A program made the position numbers and the translations under genes. A DNA stretch of 62,000 bases from Mesostigma viride (lineage: Eukaryota > Streptophyta > Mesostigmatophyceae > Mesostigmatales > Mesostigmataceae). Position 1 is the first letter of the stretch. Each line of letters begins with the position of its first letter. Below are positions 1 to 12,400 of the stretch, piece after piece. Where the stretch lies: assembly GCA_009746045.1 (NCBI GenBank), contig RPFO01000065.1, positions 3,339,483 to 3,401,482 on the forward strand, in the 5' to 3' direction. A model generated the notes under the pieces. The model did not search any database and was not told the DNA's origin. It worked only from the letters and a program-made list of their open reading frames with translations.

Positions 1-408
1 GGTAAACAAAGCGCTGGGGGCTATGCGGGCTGGTGCTTATGTGACACACCCTTGGTGTCCTGGTGTATGGCTGTGGCGGCTGCCGCAGCGCTCTAGGCTC
101 GCTTGTCTCAAGGGCCAGGCCTCCAAACCCTCGTGGCTTCCTAGTTGCTTCCCATCCCTTTTTATCGCTTCTCCCGCCCCTGGCCTTTCTTCCGTAACTC
201 CGAATTCCCAGCCACTTGCAGGCACTGGTCCGCTGGATGTTGGTACGCGTGCAAGCATGGCCACAGCGCCGACTTTTCACCAACTCAAACTCATACGTTC
301 TTGCTTGCATGTGCTGGTATGCATCCATGTGCGGGCATGTGTTCGGGTGCTTTTGCGGTGGCGCGCACCAGCGGTTCACCGACGTGCACGTGCTTCCATG
401 GCCCACAG

Positions 409-489
409 GGGAGGCCGGGGCCGCCAGCGCCGTGTGCCGTGTGTGGCGCAAGTGGGAGGCGGCCACGTTTACAGTGCCCGACAGCCGAG
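409..489 (+). CDS. Gene A exon: first half of a kelch blade
   Basis: Preceded by CCCACAG and followed by GTATGT. It is phase 1 on both sides and encodes WRKWEAATFTVPDSR. The W followed by a G-P-R stretch, continued in the next exon, fits the start of a kelch blade. Upstream exons are expected but I could not identify them in 1-408. Confidence 0.6.
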
Positions 490-3400
490 GTATGTTTTAG
501 TGAGCCAACGGGGTGAGTGGGTGCGCAACGGGAACGACCCGCCCACCAATCCATGCAACTGACATACGGTACTGACTTATGGTATTGGCATATGGCACTG
601 ACATATGGCACTGACATATGGCACTGACATATGGCACTGACATATGGTATTGACATATGGCACTGACATATGGTATTGACATATGGCACTGACATATGGC
701 TCTGACATATGGCACTGACATATGGCACTGACATATGGCACTGACATATGGCACTGACATATGGTACTGACATAATTGGCAACTGATGTATGCGCGTTTC
801 GCCAGTATGCTTGGGGGTTGGGGAAAACTTGGTCGGTTGTTAGAAAGTGCATCTACTTCCACCAAGTGCAGGAGTGTTTCTATCTATAGTCTATAGTGTT
901 TTTATGTATAGTCTATAGTGTTTCTATAGTGTTTTCTATGTATAGTCTGCGGGGCATGCTGGATGTGGTATGGGGTGTGTGCCTGGCACGGCATGCCATG
1001 GGGTCATGCGCGTGGTAGCCTTGCCGCACATAAACTGGGGTCATTCTTTGGCCCTTTGGCAGAGGTTGTGAAGCCTAAATGTCAGCAGTGCTTGCAAGGT
1101 TTCACAGGTACAAACAAGAGGGGGGTATGTTGCCATGACAGGAGGACCTGGGTCAGATCCCACACGCAGCACGCGCTTGGGACGTGGGGGACATGAGTCC
1201 AGGATTGCTGGAAAATCACGTGCTGCTTTACTTGGTGGGCAAGTTGGTGGTAGCACGGCCAACGAGTGGTTGCCTGCCACCGCTTGCCGTGTGGCATAAC
1301 TGTTTCATTACTTGGACACGCCCTTGCGTCGGTTGTCAAATGTTTCCTGTCCAGGCCGTCATTCTCAATCGCAGGTAGATTCGACATCAGCCTAGTGTAC
1401 GGGTAGCCATGTGCATGTGAGCTTCCCGGGCCTCCTTTGTTTGCTTGTGCGTGCAAGATCCGGTAGTGTAGTGCATAGCATGTCACGGCATGTCGTTGTG
1501 CACCCGCGTGTTGCTTCACGTGCGGTGACCGGCAGAAATTGCCATTTTGCTCCGTGCACGACAGCCTGGCTTCCTAATTTTTGTAGGGGGGGGGGGAAGA
1601 AAGCACGAGCCCGTTCTGTCCCTAAGTGCTGCTTGGTGAAGATCGTAAATGCTGCCCACTCTGAGAGAGGGGCGAGGTACATGCATGGACACGTGGCGGC
1701 CCTGCAGGGAACCCGAGGGGGCCTGAACGGATGGAGGGGCGAGCGGCACAGTCGCTGACATCTCTGGGGGATGCCCTGCTCATGTTTGGCGGCTACGGGG
1801 GCCAGGGTGAGCTGAATGTAACGGGGGGGGGGGGGGGGGAGGCATGCGTGACAGGCCTGGTGTTGGGATGGTGTGAATCTGCTTTGCATTAGCAGGGACT
1901 TCGCAAGAACAGGTGATGCCTAGCATGCTTATCTAATGCAGGGACTTGGCAAGAACAGGTGATGCCTAGCATGCTTATCTATTGCATGCTTATCTAATGC
2001 AGGGACTTCGCAAGAGCAGGTGTTGCCTAGCATGCTTATCTATTGCATGCTTATCTAATGCAGGGACTTGGCAAGAACAGGTGATGCCTAGCATGCTTAT
2101 CTATCGCATGCTAATCTAATGCAGGGACTTCGCAAGGACAGGTGATGCCTAGCATGCTTATCTATTGATTCTCAAGAGAAGGGCTGCTTTGTGTGGTTTG
2201 GCGTGGCCTGTTGAGGCAGTCGTGGAAGTCAGGCGTTAACAAACCTTGTCGCCAGATGCATCTTTGTGTGTGTGTGTGTGTGTGTGTGTCGTGAACAGTT
2301 CAACGCACCTCTAATGACATATCTCATAAATATATGTATGAGATGATTTTTACCCCTGAAAAGATCTTATACATTTAGAAATGAACAGGTTGTGGGATGA
2401 TTTAATCTTCCCACATAAGCTGTCCCGTGCCTTGCCCTGATCCAGAACTCGCAGCATTCAGGCACAGCATACGCTTTGGTTCACTTCCTGCTGCCAGCAT
2501 ACGTCTTCCTGCTAGCTCTGTTTCAAAACAATTCGCTGAAGGAAATTTTTTTGTGTCCCTGGCTTCATCCGCATGCGCAGGGCGGACCTTTGATACCTTG
2601 TTTTTCTGCCCCAAGGTCCCCGGCATTCAATCCGGTGAGGATCGTGACGGCATGTTCAGAGCAGGATGCGCCCGGCCTACACGCCACGTTACGGGCATTT
2701 GCGTGTGCCAGAAGTTGCCCCTATGCACCACGTGTTGCCCCTATGTGAATTTGTTGCTGCTTGTGACGGTAGCATTGGTTTAATAAGTCCACACTTTGTC
2801 GACGCGTCCTGCATTTACTTGCCAGACTGTCTGCCTGTTTGCCTGCGTGTGTGTGCCGTGATGCGTCCTGAGGGCTTGGGAAATCTGCCGGTGTCCTGTA
2901 GTGGTCATCATCGGCCAGGCATGGATGGCTGATGCTTAGTTTGGAGATTTTCCTTAGTAGCCCCGTTCTCAGTTACCCTGCAGGTCACCCCAACGTTCCT
3001 ACTTTCTTTTAACCTTCAGCATGTACGTCCGAGTCGTTGGATAGTGTGCATTTGTGCTGTGTATGTGCACGTGCATCCAATGAACATGGCAGGCGTCACG
3101 GGGAGGGTGGGGCAGGAAGGGAATGGGGAGGAAGAGGGTTTTGGTGGGCCAAGCTCTCGCACATGCACTTGCATGCGTGCACACATGTTTAGTCTAATTA
3201 CTCAAAGGAACGAAATCGTAGTGTGGCTCTCTGAACATAGTTTCTTTATAGTGACATGGCATGGCTAACGTAATGACTGACTAGCTAGACCTTTTCAGTG
3301 GTTTTCCATTTGCGGGTATTTCCTCGTAAATGGTGGGAGATTGATCGCAGCAATGGTGCTCACCACTAGACACTCCCGGCCAGTTAGGCTCGAAACACAT

Positions 3401-6400
3401 GCCCTGATCAAGCAAGCTGTTTCCGGCCCCACCGTCTAGGTCATCTAGTCGCTCTACTCGTAAGCCAGCCATAATTTCAATGCACAAGGGTTTACATTTC
3501 CATCTCCACTCATATTCATCATCCTGAACGACTCGAAAACGCGGACAAGATAACGGCAGGCTCGAGCTACCATGGTCTGGATTCTCCCAATTTCTGGCCT
3601 GCACTGGTTGTCTCCTTGATAGTTTCTTTATAGTGAGATGAAAGGGTAGCCGCTATAGCTAGGTAGGTTATAGGGTTCATCTATGCCCATTATGAAGGTA
3701 GGTGCTATTCAACCCCGTTGCCCAACCTTATTTGAGATCCATAGCCTCCCATCGTTGTTATCATTATGACATGGATGGGTGCTGAGACTTGGCTACTCGT
3801 TCTTGCAGGAAGCACCGGCCGTGCCAGTGCGGCAGCTGGCCTACCCCCTGCCCCGCTTCCCTTTGTAGCGGCTGGAAATGACATGCCACATCGGGCACAT
3901 AGGCTGAAACATGCAACCAGGGAGGAAGGACAAGCTGTTAGTAAGGACTCTCGGATGAAGAGGGTGGGGGAGAAGGGGGCGGATGCAGACCGACAGGAGG
4001 GCAACCGAGGGGACGCCTGGCAGCGCACCGACTCCCTGGTAGGCGCCAGCTGTCCGTATGAACCAGAGCCAGATGGCTGGAAGCAAAGCAAGCGCATGCG
4101 CGGGCCAGCTTCACCGGCCACGGTCACCATCAACAGGCAAAAGCAGACCTTGCTGCTGCATAGTACCACCGCGGTGGCTGCTGTAACCAGCGACAGCGGG
4201 AAGGAGATCGAAGAGTGTCGGAGACAGCTGAGGGAAGCCCTGCAGGCACAGGTAATCGTTGCTTCTGGCACACGCGCCACGCTGCCGGACAAAAGCGATG
4301 CTTTCCAAGGGCTTTCACAGGCCATTCGTCCCAAGGATTGGGGTGACGAAGAGGACCTCGTGACATGGGTGGAGTATTTTAGGAGCCGTCCTTGTGCATG
4401 GATTGGCAAGTGTACCAAGCCGTTCATGCGCTCATGTGTGAGCTAGTCTGTGCTGCAGCAGTGTTTGGCTTGTTGTCTTCGTCTGTGCCTCTACAGTGTT
4501 TGGCTTGTCGTCTCTGTTATGTGGCTACACTTGGTGCACTATTGCATGTAGGCCGTTCTGGTGCTTGGCTTGGGATCCATACGCGATGTCCCCTGGGTGT
4601 TTTCAGAGCACTATGAGGCGGAGCTCTGTTCTGGTGAAATCAACTGTCTATAGTTAACCCACCACGTCTAGAGGAGACAAGGACCGGTGGTTGCTAGGAC
4701 GTGCTGGCCCCCCCACGCGCCTACTACGGTGCCTGCAAGTTCAGTCCTTTGGCCAGCGCCCCCCCGGGTGTGGCTACCAAAGCAATGGTTCCTGGCAGGG
4801 CATGGCTACCATAGCATCCGATATCGACACGTGGCAGAGGAGCCCAGTTGGCGCGCAGGGCCTGCGATGGCGATGAAATGAACGTCCCATCCTTACAATA
4901 GTGCCCATGATAACAGTAGCCTGGTGGTCGCATAATGTCAGCGGGTGGCTGCCTGATGATGGCCCTGGGACACCATGGCGGGATGCACCACAAATGCCGT
5001 CAGTCACCATGCGTACACTGTAGCAGTGCCTGACAGTAGCCGTGCGAGGACACACGTGGCATCTGCGTCGCATGGCCCACAACCACGCAGGAGGTGGCGG
5101 AGAAGGAGCTGCGGCGGTGCCAGGAGCAACAGTTGAAGACGACAGAAGAAATGGACGCGCTGCGGTCCAAGGTACATGCGCACGCCTTCACGGCAGCACG
5201 ATGTGAGCCCTGTGTCTGACCGCGCAAGTGTTCTGTGTGTGAGAGCTGAAGCGTTCTGTATCTGAGCACGCGAGTGTTCTGTGGGCCCTTGGCCTTGCGA
5301 GGGCGACCCCCTAGGAGGGGACCCCTAGAGATTCCTCAGTTTCCGTCAGGACGCGGGCCTGAAGTTGCATTGCCTTAACTGTTTTACCCCCATGCAACAT
5401 ATCGGAGGTACTCGCCGCTTGTGCGTAGGTATGCAATTGGTTTGCCAAGTGCAGTGGTGGCGCCTTGAGTGTATTGTATCATAGCGGTGGCTGTGCAGCG
5501 CCTGCGCACAGGCTCTAGACACGTGGCCGGTACCTGTTTCAAAGGTGGACGGCTTAAAGTGGGCGCTCGAGATCATATCCCCCCTGTCTCTCCCATGGCC
5601 ATCGCTTCCTCACCTGCCCTCGTCCCTGCGGGCGTTCACCCTGCCACCACACGTACACGCAGCTGCACGCGGCCAAAGTGACGGACGCGATGTGGGTTAC
5701 GATCAGCGATGAGAACCGCAAGCTGGAACGCCACATACAGGTGGGTGGCCAATCCCATGCACGTATACGGGTGGATGGGCATACCCCCACGCTGGAACGC
5801 CACATGCAGGTGGGCTAGGCCCCAGACAAGAGAGGCGTGTCCACTGGCATTATGGGGTCGCTGTCTGCAGCTGATGCTGAGCCAATCGAATCGATTCTTT
5901 CGGCACCTCTGTCCATTTGTTTTGGTGCACTATTAGAACGTAGAAATGGTGGTCTGGCACAAAAAATGAGCTGTCACTATTTTGCCCATCATGTTTTGCA
6001 GCTCTAAGGGTCTGTTTTTGAAGCACGCCCTTGTCAAACTAACCTCATCCGTTGGGCCATTATCTCCTGGCACAGGTTGCCGCAAGGCTCCGCCGTGGGT
6101 GCCTTCCACAACATGGGGCAGCCAATTATTTCATGGGGGTGGTGAAGAAGTGCAATGCCTCTGGGAACTGTTGAATAGAGTTTGTTTATCTTGCCCGTTG
6201 CCTCCGGTTCCCTGTGCCAACGCTGTGCTCATGCCGTGTGGGCGTGATCGCGCGTGCGCAGGAAAAGCTAGCAGAGCTGCAGCAGGCCGCCGCTACTTGC
6301 AAGCGGATGGAGGAGAAAGCTGCGGTTGACGCTGCCCAAAACAGTCAGCTCCAACGGTGGGTATGATACTTTTGCTCATGACTTGCCTGCGTGCGTGCAT

Positions 6401-9400
6401 GCATGGGGCAAATGTGCAACGAAGGCAAGGAATGTTCTTGGAGGCTCTCAGCCCATGTCTTTGTTGGCTTGTGCATTTATTGGGCTCCTTAGGGCATGGG
6501 GGAAAAGGAGGACTGCCGAGTGGTTCTGAGGGCTGCCTAACAGCTCTGACATGGTACTTGCTAGCCTAACAGTACTTTCCGTTCTAGCCTGGGGGCTTCC
6601 TGCTGGATTGCTGTGGCTGCTGATACACTTGGTGGGTTCGTGGGCTGATGCAGGGCCAGCGTGTGTGCATTGCTATGATGGGTACGCCCAGGGTATGTGC
6701 TCACTTGCTGTTTGGGGGCCCCTGTCCGCTCACATGTGCCGCAGTTACTTGCAATTGGGGCCGCAGCATGTTAGCCAACAAGTGCAGTACAGCGCCTGCT
6801 GCAACTGTGCTCTTCTGCCACACCGGCATGGCTTGATTGTGGTGTTGTTCTTTTCGGTATTGGACTTCTGGAGCATGGTACTGCACGAGCAAGACATGCC
6901 GAGCTTTAGTGCACTGAAAATGGCTGTTTTGGAGGAAGCTGCAAGCAGCTGTGTCAGGCAAAGTTGCGATCAGCTTAACATTGTTTTTTTTTAAGGCCTG
7001 AAAGATCCTGGTATGGATGCAATGTTGCCATGGTGGCTACAGGCCACTTCCGACTAAACTGCATGCTGTGATTGCGTTTTGTCCGTCATCATGGCAGCTG
7101 TCTGCAGAGGGTTTTATCGTTGACCTTATAAAAGATGCACAATCATTTTCCATAAATGGTTTTACCTAAAACTCTTGCATCTCCAGGGAAAAGGAGGAGC
7201 TTGCCACCTGCCTCAAACAGTGCCAGGCAGAGCGCGGTCAGTTGCAGGCCAAGGCAAGTGGGTTGGATGTGTTTGCCCTTGCTGCATCCAAGTTACTGTG
7301 AGCAGCATTGTTGTTGGCTTTGCTGTCACGAAAGCGATGCTGGCTGGCTCAGGCAGCTCAGGTGTGTGCTTTTCCGTGCAGCGGAGCAGTAGTGGGGAGA
7401 TCAGCACGGCTTGGTGGAAAGGGCTTCAATAGCCACCCCTCGGATACATGATACAAGCACATAGATGTTCATGCTGTTCAGAGGCTAATGGTGCACCTTG
7501 GCTGCCCATCCCCTCTACCACACCTTGGTCGCCCATCCCCTCTACCACACCTTGGCCACCCATCCCCTCTACCACACCTTGGCCACCCATCCCCTCTACC
7601 ACACCTTGGTCGCCCATCCCCTCTACCACACCTTGGCCACCCATCCCCTCTACCACACCTTGGCCACCCATCCCCTCTACCACACCTTGGTCACCCATCC
7701 CCTCTACCACACCTTGGCCACCCATCCCCTCTACCACACCTTGGCCACCCATCCCCTCTACCACACCTTGGCCACCCATCCCCTCTACCACACCTTGGCC
7801 ACCCATCCCCTCTACCACACCTTGGTCACCCATCCCCTCTACCACACCTTGGCCACCCATCCCCTCTACCACACCTTGGTCACCCATCCCCTCTACCACA
7901 CCTTGGCCACCCATCCCCTCTACCACACCTTGGCCACCCATCCCCTCTACCACACCTTGGTCACCCATCCCCTCTACCACACCTTGGTCACCCATCCCCT
8001 CTACCACACCTTGGCCACCCATCCCCTCTACCACACCTTGGCCACCCATCCCCTCTACCACACCTTGGCCACCCATCCCCTCTACCACACCTTGGTCACC
8101 CATCCCCTCTACCACACCTTGGTCGCCCATCCCCTCTACCACACCTTGGTCACCCATCCCCTCTACCACACCTTGGCCACCCATCCCCTCTACCACACCT
8201 TGGTCACCCATCCCCTCTACCACACCTTGGTCACCCATCCCCTCTACCACACCTTGGTCACCCATCCCCTCTACCACACCTTGGCCACCCATCCCCTCTA
8301 CCACACCTTGGTCACCCATCCCCTCTACCACACCTTGGCCACCCATCCCCTCTACCACACCTTGGTCGCCCATCCCCTCTACCACACCTTGGTCACCCAT
8401 CCCCTCTACCACACCTTGGCCACCCATCCCCTCTACCACACCTTGGTCACCCATCCCCTCTACCACACCTTGGCCACCCATCCCCTCTACCACACCTTGG
8501 TCGCCCATCCCCTCTACCACACCTTGGTCACCCATCCCCTCTACCACACCTTGGCCACCCATCCCCTCTACCACACCTTGGTCACCCATCCCCTCTACCA
8601 CACCTTGGCCACCCATCCCCTCTACCACACCTTGGTCACCCATCCCCTCTACCACACCTTGGCCACCCATCCCCTCTACCACACCTTGGTCACCCATCCC
8701 CTCTACCACACCTTGGCCACCCATCCCCTCTACCACACCTTGGTCACCCATCCCCTCTACCACACCTTGGCCACCCATCCCCTCTACCACACCTTGGCCA
8801 CCCATCCCCTCTACCACACCTTGGTCACCCATCCCCTCTACCACACCTTGGCCACCCATCCCCTCTACCACACCTTGGTCGCCCATCCCCTCTACCACAC
8901 CTTGGCCACCCATCCCCTCTACCACACCTTGGTCACCCATCCCCTCTACCACACCTTGGCCACCCATCCCCTCTACCACACCTTGGTCACCCATCCCCTC
9001 TACCACACCTTGGCCACCCATCCCCTCTACCACACCTTGGTCACCCATCCCCTCTACCACACCTTGGCCACCCATCCCCTCTACCACACCTTGGCCACCC
9101 ATCCCCTCTACCACACCTTGGTCACCCATCCCCTCTACCACACCTTGGCCACCCATCCCCTCTACCACACCTTGGTCACCCATCCCCTCTACCACACCTT
9201 GGTCACCCATCCCCTCTACCACACCTTGGCCACCCATCCCCTCTACCACACCTTGGCCACCCATCCCCTCTACCACACCTTGGTCACCCATCCCCTCTAC
9301 CACACCTTGGCCACCCATCCCCTCTACCACACCTTGGTCACCCATCCCCTCTACCACACCTTGGTCACCCATCCCCTCTACCACACCTTGGCCACCCATC

Positions 9401-12400
9401 CCCTCTACCACACCTTGGCCACCCATCCCCTCTACCACACCTTGGTCGCCCATCCCCTCTACCACACCTTGGCCACCCATCCCCTCTACCACACCTTGGC
9501 CACCCATCCCCTCTACCACACCTTGGCCACCCATCCCCTCTACCACACCTTGGTCACCCATCCCCTCTACCACACCTTGGTCACCCATCCCCTCTACCAC
9601 ACCTTGGCCACCCATCCCCTCTACCACACCTTGGCCACCCATCCCCTCTACCACACCTTGGCCACCCATCCCCTCTACCACACCTTGGCCACCCATCCCC
9701 TCTACCACACCTTGGCCACCCATCCCCTCTACCACACCTTGGTCACCCATCCCCTCTACCACACCTTGGTCACCCATCCCCTCTACCACACCTTGGCCAC
9801 CCATCCCCTCTACCACACCTTGGTCGCCCATCCCCTCTACCACACCTTGGCCACCCATCCCCTCTACCACACCTTGGCCACCCATCCCCTCTACCACACC
9901 TTGGCCACCCATCCCCTCTACCACACCTTGGTCACCCATCCCCTCTACCACACCTTGGTCACCCATCCCCTCTACCACACCTTGGCCACCCATCCCCTCT
10001 ACCACACCTTGGCCACCCATCCCCTCTACCACACCTTGGCCACCCATCCCCTCTACCACACCTTGGTCACCCATCCCCTCTACCACACCTTGGCCACCCA
10101 TCCCCTCTACCACACCTTGGTCGCCCATCCCCTCTACCACACCTTGGCCACCCATCCCCTCTACCACACCTTGGCCACCCATCCCCTCTACCACACCTTG
10201 GCCACCCATCCCCTCTACCACACCTTGGTCGCCCATCCCCTCTACCACACCTTGGTCACCCATCCCCTCTACCACACCTTGGTCACCCATCCCCTCTACC
10301 ACACCTTGGTCACCCATCCCCTCTACCACACCTTGGCCACCCATCCCCTCTACCACACCTTGGTCACCCATCCCCTCTACCACACCTTGGTCACCCATCC
10401 CCTCTACCACACCTTGGTCGCCCATCCCCTCTACCACACCTTGGTCACCCATCCCCTCTACCACACCTTGGTCACCCATCCCCTCTACCACACCTTGGTC
10501 ACCCATCCCCTCTACCACACCTTGGCCACCCATCCCCTCTACCACACCTTGGTCGCCCATCCCCTCTACCACACCTTGGTCACCCATCCCCTCTACCACA
10601 CCTTGGCCACCCATCCCCTCTACCACACCTTGGCCACCCATCCCCTCTACCACACCTTGGCCACCCATCCCCTCTACCACACCTTGGCCACCCATCCCCT
10701 CTACCACACCTTGGCCACCCATCCCCTCTACCACACCTTGGCCACCCATCCCCTCTACCACACCTTGGTCACCCATCCCCTCTACCACACCTTGGCCACC
10801 CATCCCCTCTACCACACCTTGGTCACCCATCCCCTCTACCACACCTTGGCCACCCATCCCCTCTACCACACCTTGGCCACCCATCCCCTCTACCACACCT
10901 TGGCCACCCATCCCCTCTACCACACCTTGGTCACCCATCCCCTCTACCACACCTTGGCCACCCATCCCCTCTACCACACCTTGGCCACCCATCCCCTCTA
11001 CCACACCTTGGTCACCCATCCCCTCTACCACACCTTGGTCGCCCATCCCCTCTACCACACCTTGGTCACCCATCCCCTCTACCACACCTTGGCCACCCAT
11101 CCCCATGAGCACACCTTGGTCACCCATCCCCTCTACCACACCTTGGTCACCCATCCCCTCTACCACACCTTGGTCACCCATCCCCTCTACCACACCTTGG
11201 TCACCCATCCCCTCTACCACACCTTGGCCACCCATCCCCTCTACCACACCTTGGCCACGCATCCCCTCTACCACACCTTGGCCACCCATCCCCTCTACCA
11301 CACCTTGGCCACCCATCCCCTCTACCACACCTTGGCCACCCATCCCCTCTACCACACCTTGGTCACCCATCCCCTCTACCACACCTTGGCCACCCATCCC
11401 CTCTACCACACCTTGGTCACCCATCCCCTCTACCACACCTTGGCCACCCATCCCCTCTACCACACCTTGGCCACCCATCCCCTCTACCACACCTTGGTCA
11501 CCCATCCCCTCTACCACACCTTGGCCACCCATCCCCTCTACCACACCTTGGCCACCCATCCCCTCTACCACACCTTGGTCACCCATCCCCTCTACCACAC
11601 CTTGGCCACCCATCCCCTCTACCACACCTTGGTCACCCATCCCCTCTACCACACCTTGGTCACCCATCCCCTCTACCACACCTTGGCCACCCATCCCCTC
11701 TACCACACCTTGGCCACCCATCCCCTCTACCACACCTTGGCCACCCATCCCCTCTACCACACCTTGGCCACCCATCCCCTCTACCACACCTTGGCCACCC
11801 ATCCCCTCTACCACACCTTGGTCACCCATCCCCTCTACCACACCTTGGCCACCCATCCCCTCTACCACACCTTGGCCACCCATCCCCTCTACCACACCTT
11901 GGTCACCCATCCCCTCTACCACACCTTGGTCGCCCATCCCCTCTACCACACCTTGGCCACCCATCCCCTCTACCACACCTTGGTCACCCATCCCCTCTAC
12001 CACACCTTGGCCACCCATCCCCTCTACCACACCTTGGCCACCCATCCCCTCTACCACACCTTGGCCACCCATCCCCTCTACCACACCTTGGCCACCCATC
12101 CCCTCTACCACACCTTGGTCACCCATCCCCTCTACCACACCTTGGTCACCCATCCCCTCTACCACACCTTGGCCACCCATCCCCTCTACCACACCTTGGT
12201 CACCCATCCCCTCTACCACACCTTGGCCACCCATCCCCTCTACCACACCTTGGCCACCCATCCCCTCTACCACACCTTGGCCACCCATCCCCTCTACCAC
12301 ACCTTGGCCACCCATCCCCTCTACCACACCTTGGCCACCCATCCCCTCTACCACACCTTGGCCACCCATCCCCTCTACCACACCTTGGCCACCCATCCCC

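Noticed and set aside
1131-1310. Possible extra kelch exon (LLGGQVGGSTANEWL on the + strand)
   Set aside because: It resembles a kelch strand but I found no phase-1 acceptor and donor pair, and the flanking exons join directly in phase without it.
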